Of a stretch of DNA of 64,000 nt, positions 43,847-51,541 are shown piece by piece. Made by a program: the position numbers and the translations under genes. This DNA comes from JAAYDI01 sp052034005 (lineage in GTDB: Bacteria; Planctomycetota; Planctomycetia; Pirellulales; Pirellulaceae). Below the pieces are notes generated by a model that saw only the letters and a list, made by a program, of their open reading frames with translations, searched no databases and was not told the DNA's origin. Location of the stretch: positions 1-64,000 of the forward strand of contig JBPOJB010000003.1 in assembly GCA_052034005.1 (NCBI GenBank), in the 5' to 3' direction. Position 1 is the first letter of the stretch; the number at the start of each line of letters is the position of its first letter.

Positions 43847-46561
43847 ATGCCCGACGCTTGTCCGTTGTTTTCGATCGTGCTCGCGGCCGGCAAGGGCCGG
43901 CGCATGCGCAACCGGTACATGCACAAGGTGTGCTTCGACATCGCGGGCGTGCCGACGATCGTACGGGCTTTGGACACGTTCAACCGGCTGGGCGTGACGC
44001 AGAACGTGGTGGTGGTGGGCGAGATGGCGGGCCAGGTCGTGGAGACGGTCGGCGAGCGGTTCTCGAACGTCGTTTTCGCGTACCAGGCCCAGGCGCTGGG
44101 GACGGGCGACGCGGCCCGCTGCGGCTTACAGGCCCTCTCGCCGGTGGCGGACGATGCCCGGGTGCTGGTGGTGGCCGGTGACAAGATCATTGACAGCGGC
44201 GTATTGGCGCGGCTGATTGACGCGTTCACGCAATCGGGCGCGGATCTGCAGATCCTCGTCACGCCGGCCGAGTTGAGTGGGGAGTCCGCGGGACGGATCC
44301 TGTTGGACGCGCACGGCCGGCCGGCGGGGATCGCGGAAGTGGCGGACATTCGCCTGCGCGCCTGCCGCGCGGCAGCCTACGAATTCCTGTGCGGGGCGAC
44401 GGAGGACCAGGTGCCCCGCGAGTCGTTGCAGGCGGCGATCGCGCAATGCACGTCGAAGCCGGCGGCGCTGGAGGCGGTGTTGGGCCTGTCCGCCGCCGGC
44501 AGCTCGGCGGACCGGGTGGATCGGCAGGCTGCGCTCGAGCGGCTGGCGCAACTGCCGCGCGGGTTCCCGATCCCGGCCCCGAACGCGGCCGCGGAGATCG
44601 CCCCCGCGCAGGCGCTCGCCGCGCCGTTGCGGAACGAGAGCGTTTATCTGGTGCGGAAGGCGGCCTTGGCCTACGGGCTGCAGCACATGGCCGCGGACAA
44701 CGCACAAGGCGAGCAGTACCTGACGGATGCGATCGGCGCGATCCTTTCGGCGCGCAGCGATGACGGGCGGCGATTCCGGGCGGGGTATGTCGCGACCACC
44801 GCCGCTCACGACGTCATGTCGTACAACAACCCGGAGGAGCTGCTGCGGATCTCCGACTACTTCCATGGGCGCCGGCAGCAGTCGCTGGCCGAGCTGCGCG
44901 ACCGATTGGGCTCATCGACCTGCCGCACCGTACGGGAGTGGCTGGCGCTGTTTCCGGCGGACGAGCCGTTGCCGCCCGAGGCGGCCCGCGCGCTGGCGGA
45001 CCACTACGGCGACCACCGGGAGTTGATCGGCGAGCGGCAGCAAGCCTATCGGGCTGCGCTCTTGCGTTTCGGTCGGGAGTTCGGCGACAGCCGCCAGGTC
45101 ATCATCGTCCGGTCGCCCGGCCGCATCAACATCATGGGTCGACACATCGATTACCAGGGCGGCTGCTGCAACCTGATGGCGGTCAACCAGGAAGTGCTCA
45201 TGGTGGTCTCGCCGCGGGACGACGATCGGATCGAGATGCGGAACGTCCATCCCGAGCAGTTTCCGGACGCCTCGATCTCGCTGGGGCGACTGGTTAGCCA
45301 ATTGAATTGGGACGACTGGTTAAGCTGTATCAGCTGCAACGAGCTGGAGCGGCATTTGCGCGAGTCGGCGGGTCAGTGGAGCATCTACATCGAGGCGGCC
45401 ATGTTGCGGCTGCAGATGGCGTTCCGTGACCGGATGCTGCACGGTCTGGACGCGGTGGTGCATGGGAACATCCCGGTCGCGGCCGGCATGAGTTCCTCAT
45501 CGGCGCTGGTCGTGTCGACCGCCGAGGCGGCTGCCGCGCTGCACGGCCTGGAGGTGACGCCCCGCGAGTTCGTGAACTTCTGTGGAGAAGGGGAATGGTT
45601 TGTCGGGACGCGGGGCGGGAGCGCCGATCATGCGGCCATGAAATACGGGGCGAAGGGCACGATCAACCATGTCAAGTTCCACGACTTCGAGCTGCTCGAG
45701 CAGATCCCGTTCCCCGAGACGCACCGCCTGGTGGTCTGCAATTCGTTCATGCAGGCCAAGAAGGCGGCCGGCGCGCGGATCGCGTTCAACTCGCGTGTCG
45801 CCTCCTATGCGCTGGGGGTGGAACTGGTGCGGATGCAGTTCCCGCACTACGCGCCTCTGATCCGCTACGTGCGCGACATCGACCCTGCGGTGCTGCGCGT
45901 GCCGCCCGAGCGGATCTACGAGATCCTGCAGGCGCTGCCCGAGTCCCTGACGGCCGAGCAGGTGCGGCGGACGTTCGGCACGCAGGCGGCCTGGCAATCG
46001 CTGGCCGGGCATTTCGAGCGTGTGGAAGGCGAGCGGGTCTACCCGGTGCGAGGAGTGATGTGGTTCGGCATTTCGGAGTGTGCCCGTGCGCGGGAGGCCG
46101 CCGTCTGCCTGAAGCGGCAGGACATGGCGGCACTGGGTGAACTGATGAAGATCTCGCACGACGGCGAGCGGTGCTTCCGGGTCCAGGACGATCTGCAGGC
46201 CGAGCCGTTCGTCTCGGACATCTCGGACGACCGCCTGCACGCGCTGATCGACGACCTGCTCAGCTGGGACGCGCGCCGCCGGGCGGGCGCCCAGCTGCAC
46301 CGGCAGCCGGGCGCGTATCGCTGCAGCATCCGTGAGATCGATGCGCTGGTCGACATCGCGTGCCGGACGCCGGGCGTGCTCGGCGCCCAGATCGCGGGCG
46401 CCGGCCTGGGCGGCTGCGCCATGGTGCTGGTCCAGTCCGACGCGGTCGGCGCGCTCGTCGGGCGGCTGGAACAGCTGTTCTACCGGCCGCTCGGCTTGGC
46501 GCCCGGCGTGAGCGTCTGCACGCCGTCGGCGGGCAGCTGCCTGCTGCGGATCGACGCGTAG
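43847..46561 (+). CDS. Fused GlmU-like nucleotidylyltransferase and galactokinase-like sugar kinase
   Basis: A 904-residue fusion. The N-terminal domain (to about 345) carries V-L-A-A-G-K-G-R-R-M with Lys16 and Lys27, A-L-G-T-G-D-A-A, V-V-A-G-D-K and N-A-Q-G-E-Q-Y-L-T-D (285-294), all as in GlmU uridylyltransferase. An insert of roughly 100 residues splits it. The C-terminal domain has the three GHMP kinase motifs. Motif 1 is S-P-G-R-I-N-I-M-G-R-H-I-D-Y-Q (423-437). Motif 2 is G-N-I-P-V-A-A-G-M-S-S-S-S (540-552). Motif 3 is G-A-G-L-G-G-C (851-857), and Asp594 sits in G-G-S-A-D as likely base. Galactokinases have G-E-H in motif 1; here it is G-R-H (Arg432). The product should phosphorylate a sugar at C1 and make an NDP-sugar; the sugar is unknown. 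Confidence 0.88.
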   Translation: MPDACPLFSIVLAAGKGRRMRNRYMHKVCFDIAGVPTIVRALDTFNRLGVTQNVVVVGEMAGQVVETVGERFSNVVFAYQAQALGTGDAARCGLQALSPVADDARVLVVAGDKIIDSGVLARLIDAFTQSGADLQILVTPAELSGESAGRILLDAHGRPAGIAEVADIRLRACRAAAYEFLCGATEDQVPRESLQAAIAQCTSKPAALEAVLGLSAAGSSADRVDRQAALERLAQLPRGFPIPAPNAAAEIAPAQALAAPLRNESVYLVRKAALAYGLQHMAADNAQGEQYLTDAIGAILSARSDDGRRFRAGYVATTAAHDVMSYNNPEELLRISDYFHGRRQQSLAELRDRLGSSTCRTVREWLALFPADEPLPPEAARALADHYGDHRELIGERQQAYRAALLRFGREFGDSRQVIIVRSPGRINIMGRHIDYQGGCCNLMAVNQEVLMVVSPRDDDRIEMRNVHPEQFPDASISLGRLVSQLNWDDWLSCISCNELERHLRESAGQWSIYIEAAMLRLQMAFRDRMLHGLDAVVHGNIPVAAGMSSSSALVVSTAEAAAALHGLEVTPREFVNFCGEGEWFVGTRGGSADHAAMKYGAKGTINHVKFHDFELLEQIPFPETHRLVVCNSFMQAKKAAGARIAFNSRVASYALGVELVRMQFPHYAPLIRYVRDIDPAVLRVPPERIYEILQALPESLTAEQVRRTFGTQAAWQSLAGHFERVEGERVYPVRGVMWFGISECARAREAAVCLKRQDMAALGELMKISHDGERCFRVQDDLQAEPFVSDISDDRLHALIDDLLSWDARRRAGAQLHRQPGAYRCSIREIDALVDIACRTPGVLGAQIAGAGLGGCAMVLVQSDAVGALVGRLEQLFYRPLGLAPGVSVCTPSAGSCLLRIDA

Positions 46562-46653
46562 CGTCCCCCGGTCAGATTCCCACCACGGCGGAACCGCGGT
46601 AGGATGGTCCGGCAGGGTGGACCGCGCGTCGTGCAGGATCAAGGAGATGGACC

Positions 46654-47937
46654 ATGACGATGGATGGGCCCAAGTTCGGTGAGGTGCGTTCGTCCGGGAC
46701 GTTGCTCGGACGCCTGTCGGTGATGATGTTCCTGCAGTACTTCGTGCAGGGCGCCTACCTGCCGATCGCCTCGGTGTATGTCGAGCGGTCGCTGGGTTTC
46801 ACGCCGTGGCAGGTGGGGTTCTTCATCTCGGCGCTGGCGGTGGGGCCGATCCTGGCGCCGTTTGTGGTCGGCCAGTTGGTGGACCGGTGGTTCGCCACGC
46901 AGAAAGTGATGGCCGTCTGCCACGTCGTGGGTGGTGTGCTGATGCTGCTGCTGGCGAAGCAGACGCAGGTCTGGCCGGTCATGGTGCTCGGCACGGTCTA
47001 CTCGATCCTGTACGTTCCGACGATGATGCTCAGCAATTCGCTGGCGTTCCAGCATCTGAAGAACAGCGACATGGAGTTCCCCTGGATCCGCCTGTTCGGG
47101 ACATTGGGTTATATCGTCCCGGCGTACCTGGTCGAGTTCTGGTGGCTGCGCAATTTGGACGGCGCGGCGTTGGATCGCGCGCGGGCTTTCGCCTTCGTGC
47201 TGTCCGGCGTGGTCGGGCTTGGGATGGGAGCATACTGCCTGAGTCTCCCGCATACGCCGCCTGTCGGGAAGAGGCAGGGCTACGCGCCGGGCGTGGTGAT
47301 CTCGCTCTTGCGCCGGCAGGACTTCCTGGTCCTGGTGCTGGTGAGTTTCCTGATCGCGGTCGTGCATCAGTTCGTGATTGCCTGGTACAGCCCGTTCCTG
47401 CGATCGATCCTCGACACGGGAGGGTGGGGCGCGCGCGAACAGACGATCAGCTCGGTCGGTCAGATCTGCGAGATCGCCGTGCTGGGAGTCCTGGGGTTCC
47501 TGATCAAGCAACTGGGCTTCAAACGCACGATGCTCCTGGGCGCCTGCGCGTACCTTCTGCGCGCCGTGCTGTTCACGCTGGTATTCATGGTGGAGATGCC
47601 GTTCGCGGCCAGGCTGATCCTCGCCGGGGCCGGGCAGGCGCTGCACGGGTTCTGTTTCGGCTGCTTCATGGCGGTGGGCTACATGTACGTCGATCGGGTC
47701 GCTCCGGTGGATGTGCGCGGGAGCATGCAGACGCTCTATGGCGTGTTCGTCCTGTCGCTCGGCTTTTTCGCGGGCGGCTTCGTGAGCGGTTTTGTGGGAA
47801 ATCGGTTCACGACCGGCAGCGGCGCCGCGGCCGTACACAACTGGACCGGCATCTGGGGCAGTTGCGCCATCATCAGCCTGTTGTGCGTCCTGCTGTTCGC
47901 CGTGCTCTTCCCAGGCGAGGAATCGCGCGATGCCTGA
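46654..47937 (+). CDS. MFS transporter, nucleoside:H+ symporter-like
   Basis: A 427-residue inner-membrane protein with about 12 hydrophobic helices in two halves. The start M-T-M-D-G-P-K is followed by L-S-V-M-M-F-L-Q-Y-F-V-Q-G-A-Y-L-P, very like NupG/XapB-type nucleoside permeases. The loop between helices 2 and 3 is V-G-Q-L-V-D-R-W-F-A-T. The central loop is short (S-L-P-H-T-P-P-V-G-K). Substrate could be a nucleoside or a sugar derivative. AGGAG 7 nt before ATG gives a strong start. It lies 92 bp after the sugar-activation fusion gene, and the next gene overlaps it by 8 bp. Confidence 0.87.
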   Translation: MTMDGPKFGEVRSSGTLLGRLSVMMFLQYFVQGAYLPIASVYVERSLGFTPWQVGFFISALAVGPILAPFVVGQLVDRWFATQKVMAVCHVVGGVLMLLLAKQTQVWPVMVLGTVYSILYVPTMMLSNSLAFQHLKNSDMEFPWIRLFGTLGYIVPAYLVEFWWLRNLDGAALDRARAFAFVLSGVVGLGMGAYCLSLPHTPPVGKRQGYAPGVVISLLRRQDFLVLVLVSFLIAVVHQFVIAWYSPFLRSILDTGGWGAREQTISSVGQICEIAVLGVLGFLIKQLGFKRTMLLGACAYLLRAVLFTLVFMVEMPFAARLILAGAGQALHGFCFGCFMAVGYMYVDRVAPVDVRGSMQTLYGVFVLSLGFFAGGFVSGFVGNRFTTGSGAAAVHNWTGIWGSCAIISLLCVLLFAVLFPGEESRDA

Positions 47938-48475
47938 TACGGAGCACCCTGTGACCGCCGCCGATCTGGAGGAGGCGGCGAGGCAGTTGGCGCAGCGATT
48001 GGCGGACACGCGCACGCGGATCGTGTTCGCCGAGTCCTGCACGGGTGGGCTGGTCGCCGCGACGCTCACGGCGATCCCGGGGATTTCCCAATGGTTCTGC
48101 GGCTCCACAGTGACCTACCGCGACCGGACGAAAGTCGACTGGCTCGGCGTCTCGGGCGCGCTGCTTGATTGTCGGACGGCGGTCGACCGGGAGGTGGCCC
48201 GGGCGATGGCCGAGGGAGCGCTCCAGGGCACGCGGGAGGCCGCGCTGGCGGTCTCCGTCACGGGTCATCTGGGCCCCGATGCGCCCGCCGAGCTCGACGG
48301 GCTCGTGTGGCTGGCCGTGGCGCGCCGCCGCGACGGGCGGATCGGCGGGCTGGAGGCGGTCCAGCACCGGCTCGCGAGCCAGCCGCGCGCCGGCCGCCAG
48401 CGGGAAGCGGCCCTGCTGGTGTTGCGGGCGGCCACGGCCGCGCTGCGTGGCGGCGCGGCGGACTGCTGCTGCTGA
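47930..48475 (+). CDS. pncC: CinA C-terminal-domain protein (nicotinamide-nucleotide amidase type)
   Basis: A 181-residue protein matching the CinA C-terminal domain. The core is F-A-E-S-C-T-G-G-L-V-A-A, then S-Q-W-F-C-G-S-T-V-T-Y and A-L-A-V-S-V-T-G-H-L-G-P. These domains hydrolyse nicotinamide mononucleotide to nicotinic acid mononucleotide in pyridine nucleotide recycling. The usual G-I-A-G-P segment is G-H-L-G-P here, so activity should be tested. The N-terminal MoCF domain of full-length CinA is absent. The start codon lies 8 bp inside the end of the MFS gene. The C-terminus ends in a cysteine triplet (D-C-C-C), which is unusual. Confidence 0.85.
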   Translation: MPDTEHPVTAADLEEAARQLAQRLADTRTRIVFAESCTGGLVAATLTAIPGISQWFCGSTVTYRDRTKVDWLGVSGALLDCRTAVDREVARAMAEGALQGTREAALAVSVTGHLGPDAPAELDGLVWLAVARRRDGRIGGLEAVQHRLASQPRAGRQREAALLVLRAATAALRGGAADCCC

Positions 48476-48563
48476 AGATGGACGGTCGGGGCGCGCGGCG
48501 GCAGGGACCCCTCCTGCCGGTGAACGAGGGGCAACGCTTCACGCGCAGCGGCCGCGTGCCCGG

Positions 48564-49862
48564 TCATTCGTCCACCGGCGGCTCCTGCGGCGGCCGGACG
48601 GTGAACAGCTCGCCGATATGGACCACGTCGACGGCCATCGAGCGTCTGGTCAACGCGTCGCGCAGCTGGATCATGCAGCCGGGGCAGGCGGTCGCGACGG
48701 TATCGGCGCCGCAGGCGGCGACAGCGTCGGCCTTGTGGTCGGCGATCCTGCGCGAGATGTCGTAGTGGGTGATGCTGAATGAGCCGCCCAGGCCGCAGCA
48801 CCGGTCGGCGTCGAGCATCTCGACGAAGCGGATGCCGTCGAGTGATCGGAGGATCTCCCGCGGCTGGGCGCGCACGTCCTGATAGCGCGCCAGGTGGCAC
48901 GGATCGTGCCACGTGACGGTCCGGCCGCGGAATCGCGGCTGGAGTGCCAGGCGCCGGCGGTCGGCGGCCAGGACGTCGATCACCAGCGCGTTGAAGTCCC
49001 GGACCTTCGCCGCGAAGCGGGCCATGCGCTCCTGCTCCTCCGGCGTCTCGGCCAGGTAGGTCGGGTACTCGCGCAGCGCCGAGCCGCACGTGGCGCACCC
49101 GGTGACGACATAGTCGTAGTTGTCCAACGCCTCCAGGTTCCTCGCCGCCAGCTGCTTGCCCGTGCGAAAATCGCCGGAGAAATAGACCGGCGCACCGCAG
49201 CAGCCCTGCCGCCGGTCGAAGACCACTTCGCAACCGAGGTTCCGGAGGATGTCGACGATCATCAGGCCGAGTTCGGGGAAGATGTATTCGGTCGCGCAGC
49301 CCGCGAAGAACCCGACGCGGTACTTCGGGGCGCCGCGCGCCGCAGTGCGCTCCGGCAGGATCTTCCTCAGGAACCGCGGCGCGATGTCCGGGATGACCCG
49401 GCCGGCGCCGAGCGCCGCGAGAAACTGCGGCAGGTGGCGGAAGCGTCCCTCGCCGCGGGGCACAAGGCGCTGCAGCCAGGCGGCCATGCGCAACGTCAGG
49501 CCGAACAACCGGCGGTTGGGCAGCAGGTGCCGGAACACGATGCGCTTGGCCAGGGGCAGGCCCTTCTCGGCCGCGTAGTCGGCGCGGGCGGCGATCACCG
49601 CGTGGTCGGTCCGCGTCTTGGCCGGACAATACTGCACGCAGGTCTTGCACAGCAGGCAGTTGTCGATCGCGCGGTAGAAACCGGGCGTCAGGTCCTGCTC
49701 GCCCTGGAGCACGAACCGGATCAGTTCATCCTTGCCGCGGGCCAGCCCCTTCTCATCACGCTCCTCGCGATAGATCGGGCAGAAGTAGCCGCAGAAGCCG
49801 CACTTCATGCACTGCTCGACGTCGGCGCGGAACTTGCGAATGTGCGTGAGGCGTTCGGCCAC
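48564..49862 (-). CDS. glcF: Glycolate oxidase iron-sulfur subunit (GlcF-like)
   Basis: A 432-residue Fe-S and cysteine-rich-domain protein. Two ferredoxin-type [4Fe-4S] motifs lie at the N-terminus, C-M-K-C-G-F-C-G-Y-F-C-P and C-L-L-C-K-T-C-V-Q-Y-C-P. Then come two CCG domains, with G-C-C-G-A-P mid-way and R-C-C-G-L-G-G-S near the end. This matches GlcF/LutA/GlpC proteins that pass electrons from an FAD oxidase to the quinone pool. The start is GTG at 49862, directly abutting the glcD stop, with GGAG 7 nt upstream, so the two are translationally coupled. Confidence 0.92.
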   Translation of the reverse strand: MAERLTHIRKFRADVEQCMKCGFCGYFCPIYREERDEKGLARGKDELIRFVLQGEQDLTPGFYRAIDNCLLCKTCVQYCPAKTRTDHAVIAARADYAAEKGLPLAKRIVFRHLLPNRRLFGLTLRMAAWLQRLVPRGEGRFRHLPQFLAALGAGRVIPDIAPRFLRKILPERTAARGAPKYRVGFFAGCATEYIFPELGLMIVDILRNLGCEVVFDRRQGCCGAPVYFSGDFRTGKQLAARNLEALDNYDYVVTGCATCGSALREYPTYLAETPEEQERMARFAAKVRDFNALVIDVLAADRRRLALQPRFRGRTVTWHDPCHLARYQDVRAQPREILRSLDGIRFVEMLDADRCCGLGGSFSITHYDISRRIADHKADAVAACGADTVATACPGCMIQLRDALTRRSMAVDVVHIGELFTVRPPQEPPVDE

Positions 49863-51254
49863 CTAGCCACTCCGATCTTCCCAGATCTTGCCGGGGTTCA
49901 AGATCCCGTTGGGATCGAAGACGCGCTTGATCTGCTGCATGAGTCCAAGGAAGGCGGGGTCCTGCGTGCGGCGCATGAATTTCCGCTTGTCCAGGCCGAT
50001 CCCATGTTCGCCCGAGAGCACCCCGCCGAACTCGACCGCCGCCTCGATGATCGCATCGACGGCCCGCTGCGCGCGCTGGAAGTGGGCCGGGTCGTTCGCG
50101 TCCGTCATCACGCTCGGGTGCAGGTTGCCGTCGCCCGCGTGGCCGATGACCGTCACTTCCAGGTCGGCCTTCCGGCAGATGGCCACCACCCGTTCGATGA
50201 ACTCCGCCATCCGCGTGCGCGGCACGGTGACGTCTTCGGCCAGGACGGTGGGCGCGGCGCCGAACACGGCGGCGAAGCCCGCGCTGCGCGCCTTCCAGTA
50301 GGCCTGCGCCTGCGCCTGGTCCTCCGCCACCAGCACCCGCGTCGCGCCGACCTGCCCGCAGATGTCGATCACCTTCCGCGCATCGTGCTCCACCACCTCC
50401 GCGCGACCATCGCACTCGAACATGAGCATGGCCGCGGCGTCCTCGGGCAGCCCCATCCCGGTGAGCCGATTGATGCTCCGAATGACCCAGTTGTCCAGCA
50501 ATTCGATCTTCGCCGGAATCGTCCCCGCGTCGAGGATCCGGCCGACGGTCGCACCCGACTTGGGCAGATCGTCGAACAGGGCGATGATCGTCTTGCGGGC
50601 GGGAGGCAGGGGCATCAGCCGCAGCACCGCCTCGGTCACCACCGCCAGCGTCCCTTCGGACCCGGTCAGCAGCGAGACCAGGTCGTATCCGACGACGTTC
50701 TTCACCGTGCTGCCGCCCAAGTTCACGACCCGGCCGGAGGGGAGGACCGCTTCGAGCCCCAGCACGTAGTGCTTCGTCACGCCGTACTTCAAGCACACCG
50801 GCCCGCCCGCGTTCTCGGCGATCATCCCGCCGAGCGTCGCGCCGAGAAAGCTCTGAGGATCGGGCGGGAAGAAGAGCCCCTGCTCGGCCAACGCGACCTG
50901 CAGGTCCATCAGCACGACCCCGGCCTGGACGCGCGTCGACAGGTTCGCCGGGTCGATCGATACGATCCGGTTCATCTTGGTCATGACCAGCACGATGCCG
51001 CCGCAGATCGGTACCGACCCGCCACTCACATTCGTGCCGCCGCCCCGCGGAGTGACCGGGATGCGATGCGCGTCGGCCAGCTTCAGCACGGCGGCCACAT
51101 GCCGGGTCTCGGTCGGGAACACGACCAGATCGGGGCGATGGATCCAGGTGGAGGTGCCGTCGTACGAGTAGACGTTGCGGTCCTCCTCGGATGTCAAGAC
51201 GTTCGCCCGGCCGACGATGCCCGAGAGCTCGCGCACGAATTGTTCGTAGGCCAT
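49863..51254 (-). CDS. glcD: FAD-linked 2-hydroxyacid oxidase subunit (GlcD-like)
   Basis: A 463-residue flavoprotein. The N-terminal PCMH FAD-binding domain carries P-V-T-P-R-G-G-G-T-N-V-S-G-G and L-G-G-M-I-A-E-N-A-G-G. The C-terminal FAD-oxidase domain ends with G-E-H-G-I-G-L-D-K-R-K and F-D-P-N-G-I-L-N-P-G-K. It oxidises glycolate or D-lactate to the 2-oxoacid; the exact substrate is not determined by these motifs. ATG at 51254 is selected; the frame extends 90 codons further but that part is unlike the family. No GlcE subunit is present, so this is the two-gene glcD-glcF layout. Confidence 0.94.
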   Translation of the reverse strand: MAYEQFVRELSGIVGRANVLTSEEDRNVYSYDGTSTWIHRPDLVVFPTETRHVAAVLKLADAHRIPVTPRGGGTNVSGGSVPICGGIVLVMTKMNRIVSIDPANLSTRVQAGVVLMDLQVALAEQGLFFPPDPQSFLGATLGGMIAENAGGPVCLKYGVTKHYVLGLEAVLPSGRVVNLGGSTVKNVVGYDLVSLLTGSEGTLAVVTEAVLRLMPLPPARKTIIALFDDLPKSGATVGRILDAGTIPAKIELLDNWVIRSINRLTGMGLPEDAAAMLMFECDGRAEVVEHDARKVIDICGQVGATRVLVAEDQAQAQAYWKARSAGFAAVFGAAPTVLAEDVTVPRTRMAEFIERVVAICRKADLEVTVIGHAGDGNLHPSVMTDANDPAHFQRAQRAVDAIIEAAVEFGGVLSGEHGIGLDKRKFMRRTQDPAFLGLMQQIKRVFDPNGILNPGKIWEDRSG

Positions 51255-51307
51255 GTTGGAAACCTGTGCTCGGCTGGCGGGGTCATCGGGCCGGTCGCTG
51301 GAGTTCG

Positions 51308-51336
51308 ATATTAGTCGGTCGACACCGGGCGTACAA
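51308..51336 (-). promoter_or_regulatory. Promoter for glcD-glcF
   Basis: On the minus strand TTGTAC (51331-51336) and TAATAT (51308-51313) are separated by 17 bp, 54 bp before the glcD start. The remaining divergent region to the GH51 gene at 51542 shows no gene. Confidence 0.4.
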
Positions 51337-51541
51337 GTTGCGCCGGACTCAACGACCCGGGAAGGCGTCTCACACACCGCTGCGCCGATCGGATACACTA
51401 TCAGGGCCCATGCGGGCCCCCGCCCCGGGCACCTGTCGATGTCCCGTCCGGCACCCAGGTCCGACAAGGTCGCGGCGATCGGCGGGCAGGATGGGCGGCG
51501 ATGGGACTGAGCAGCTACCGACACTGACGGAGATCACGACG

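Noticed and set aside
48894..51314. Open frame of about 800 codons on the plus strand opposite glcF and glcD
   Set aside because: It spans two well-defined genes on the other strand and has an Arg/His/Asp-rich composition with no recognisable motif.
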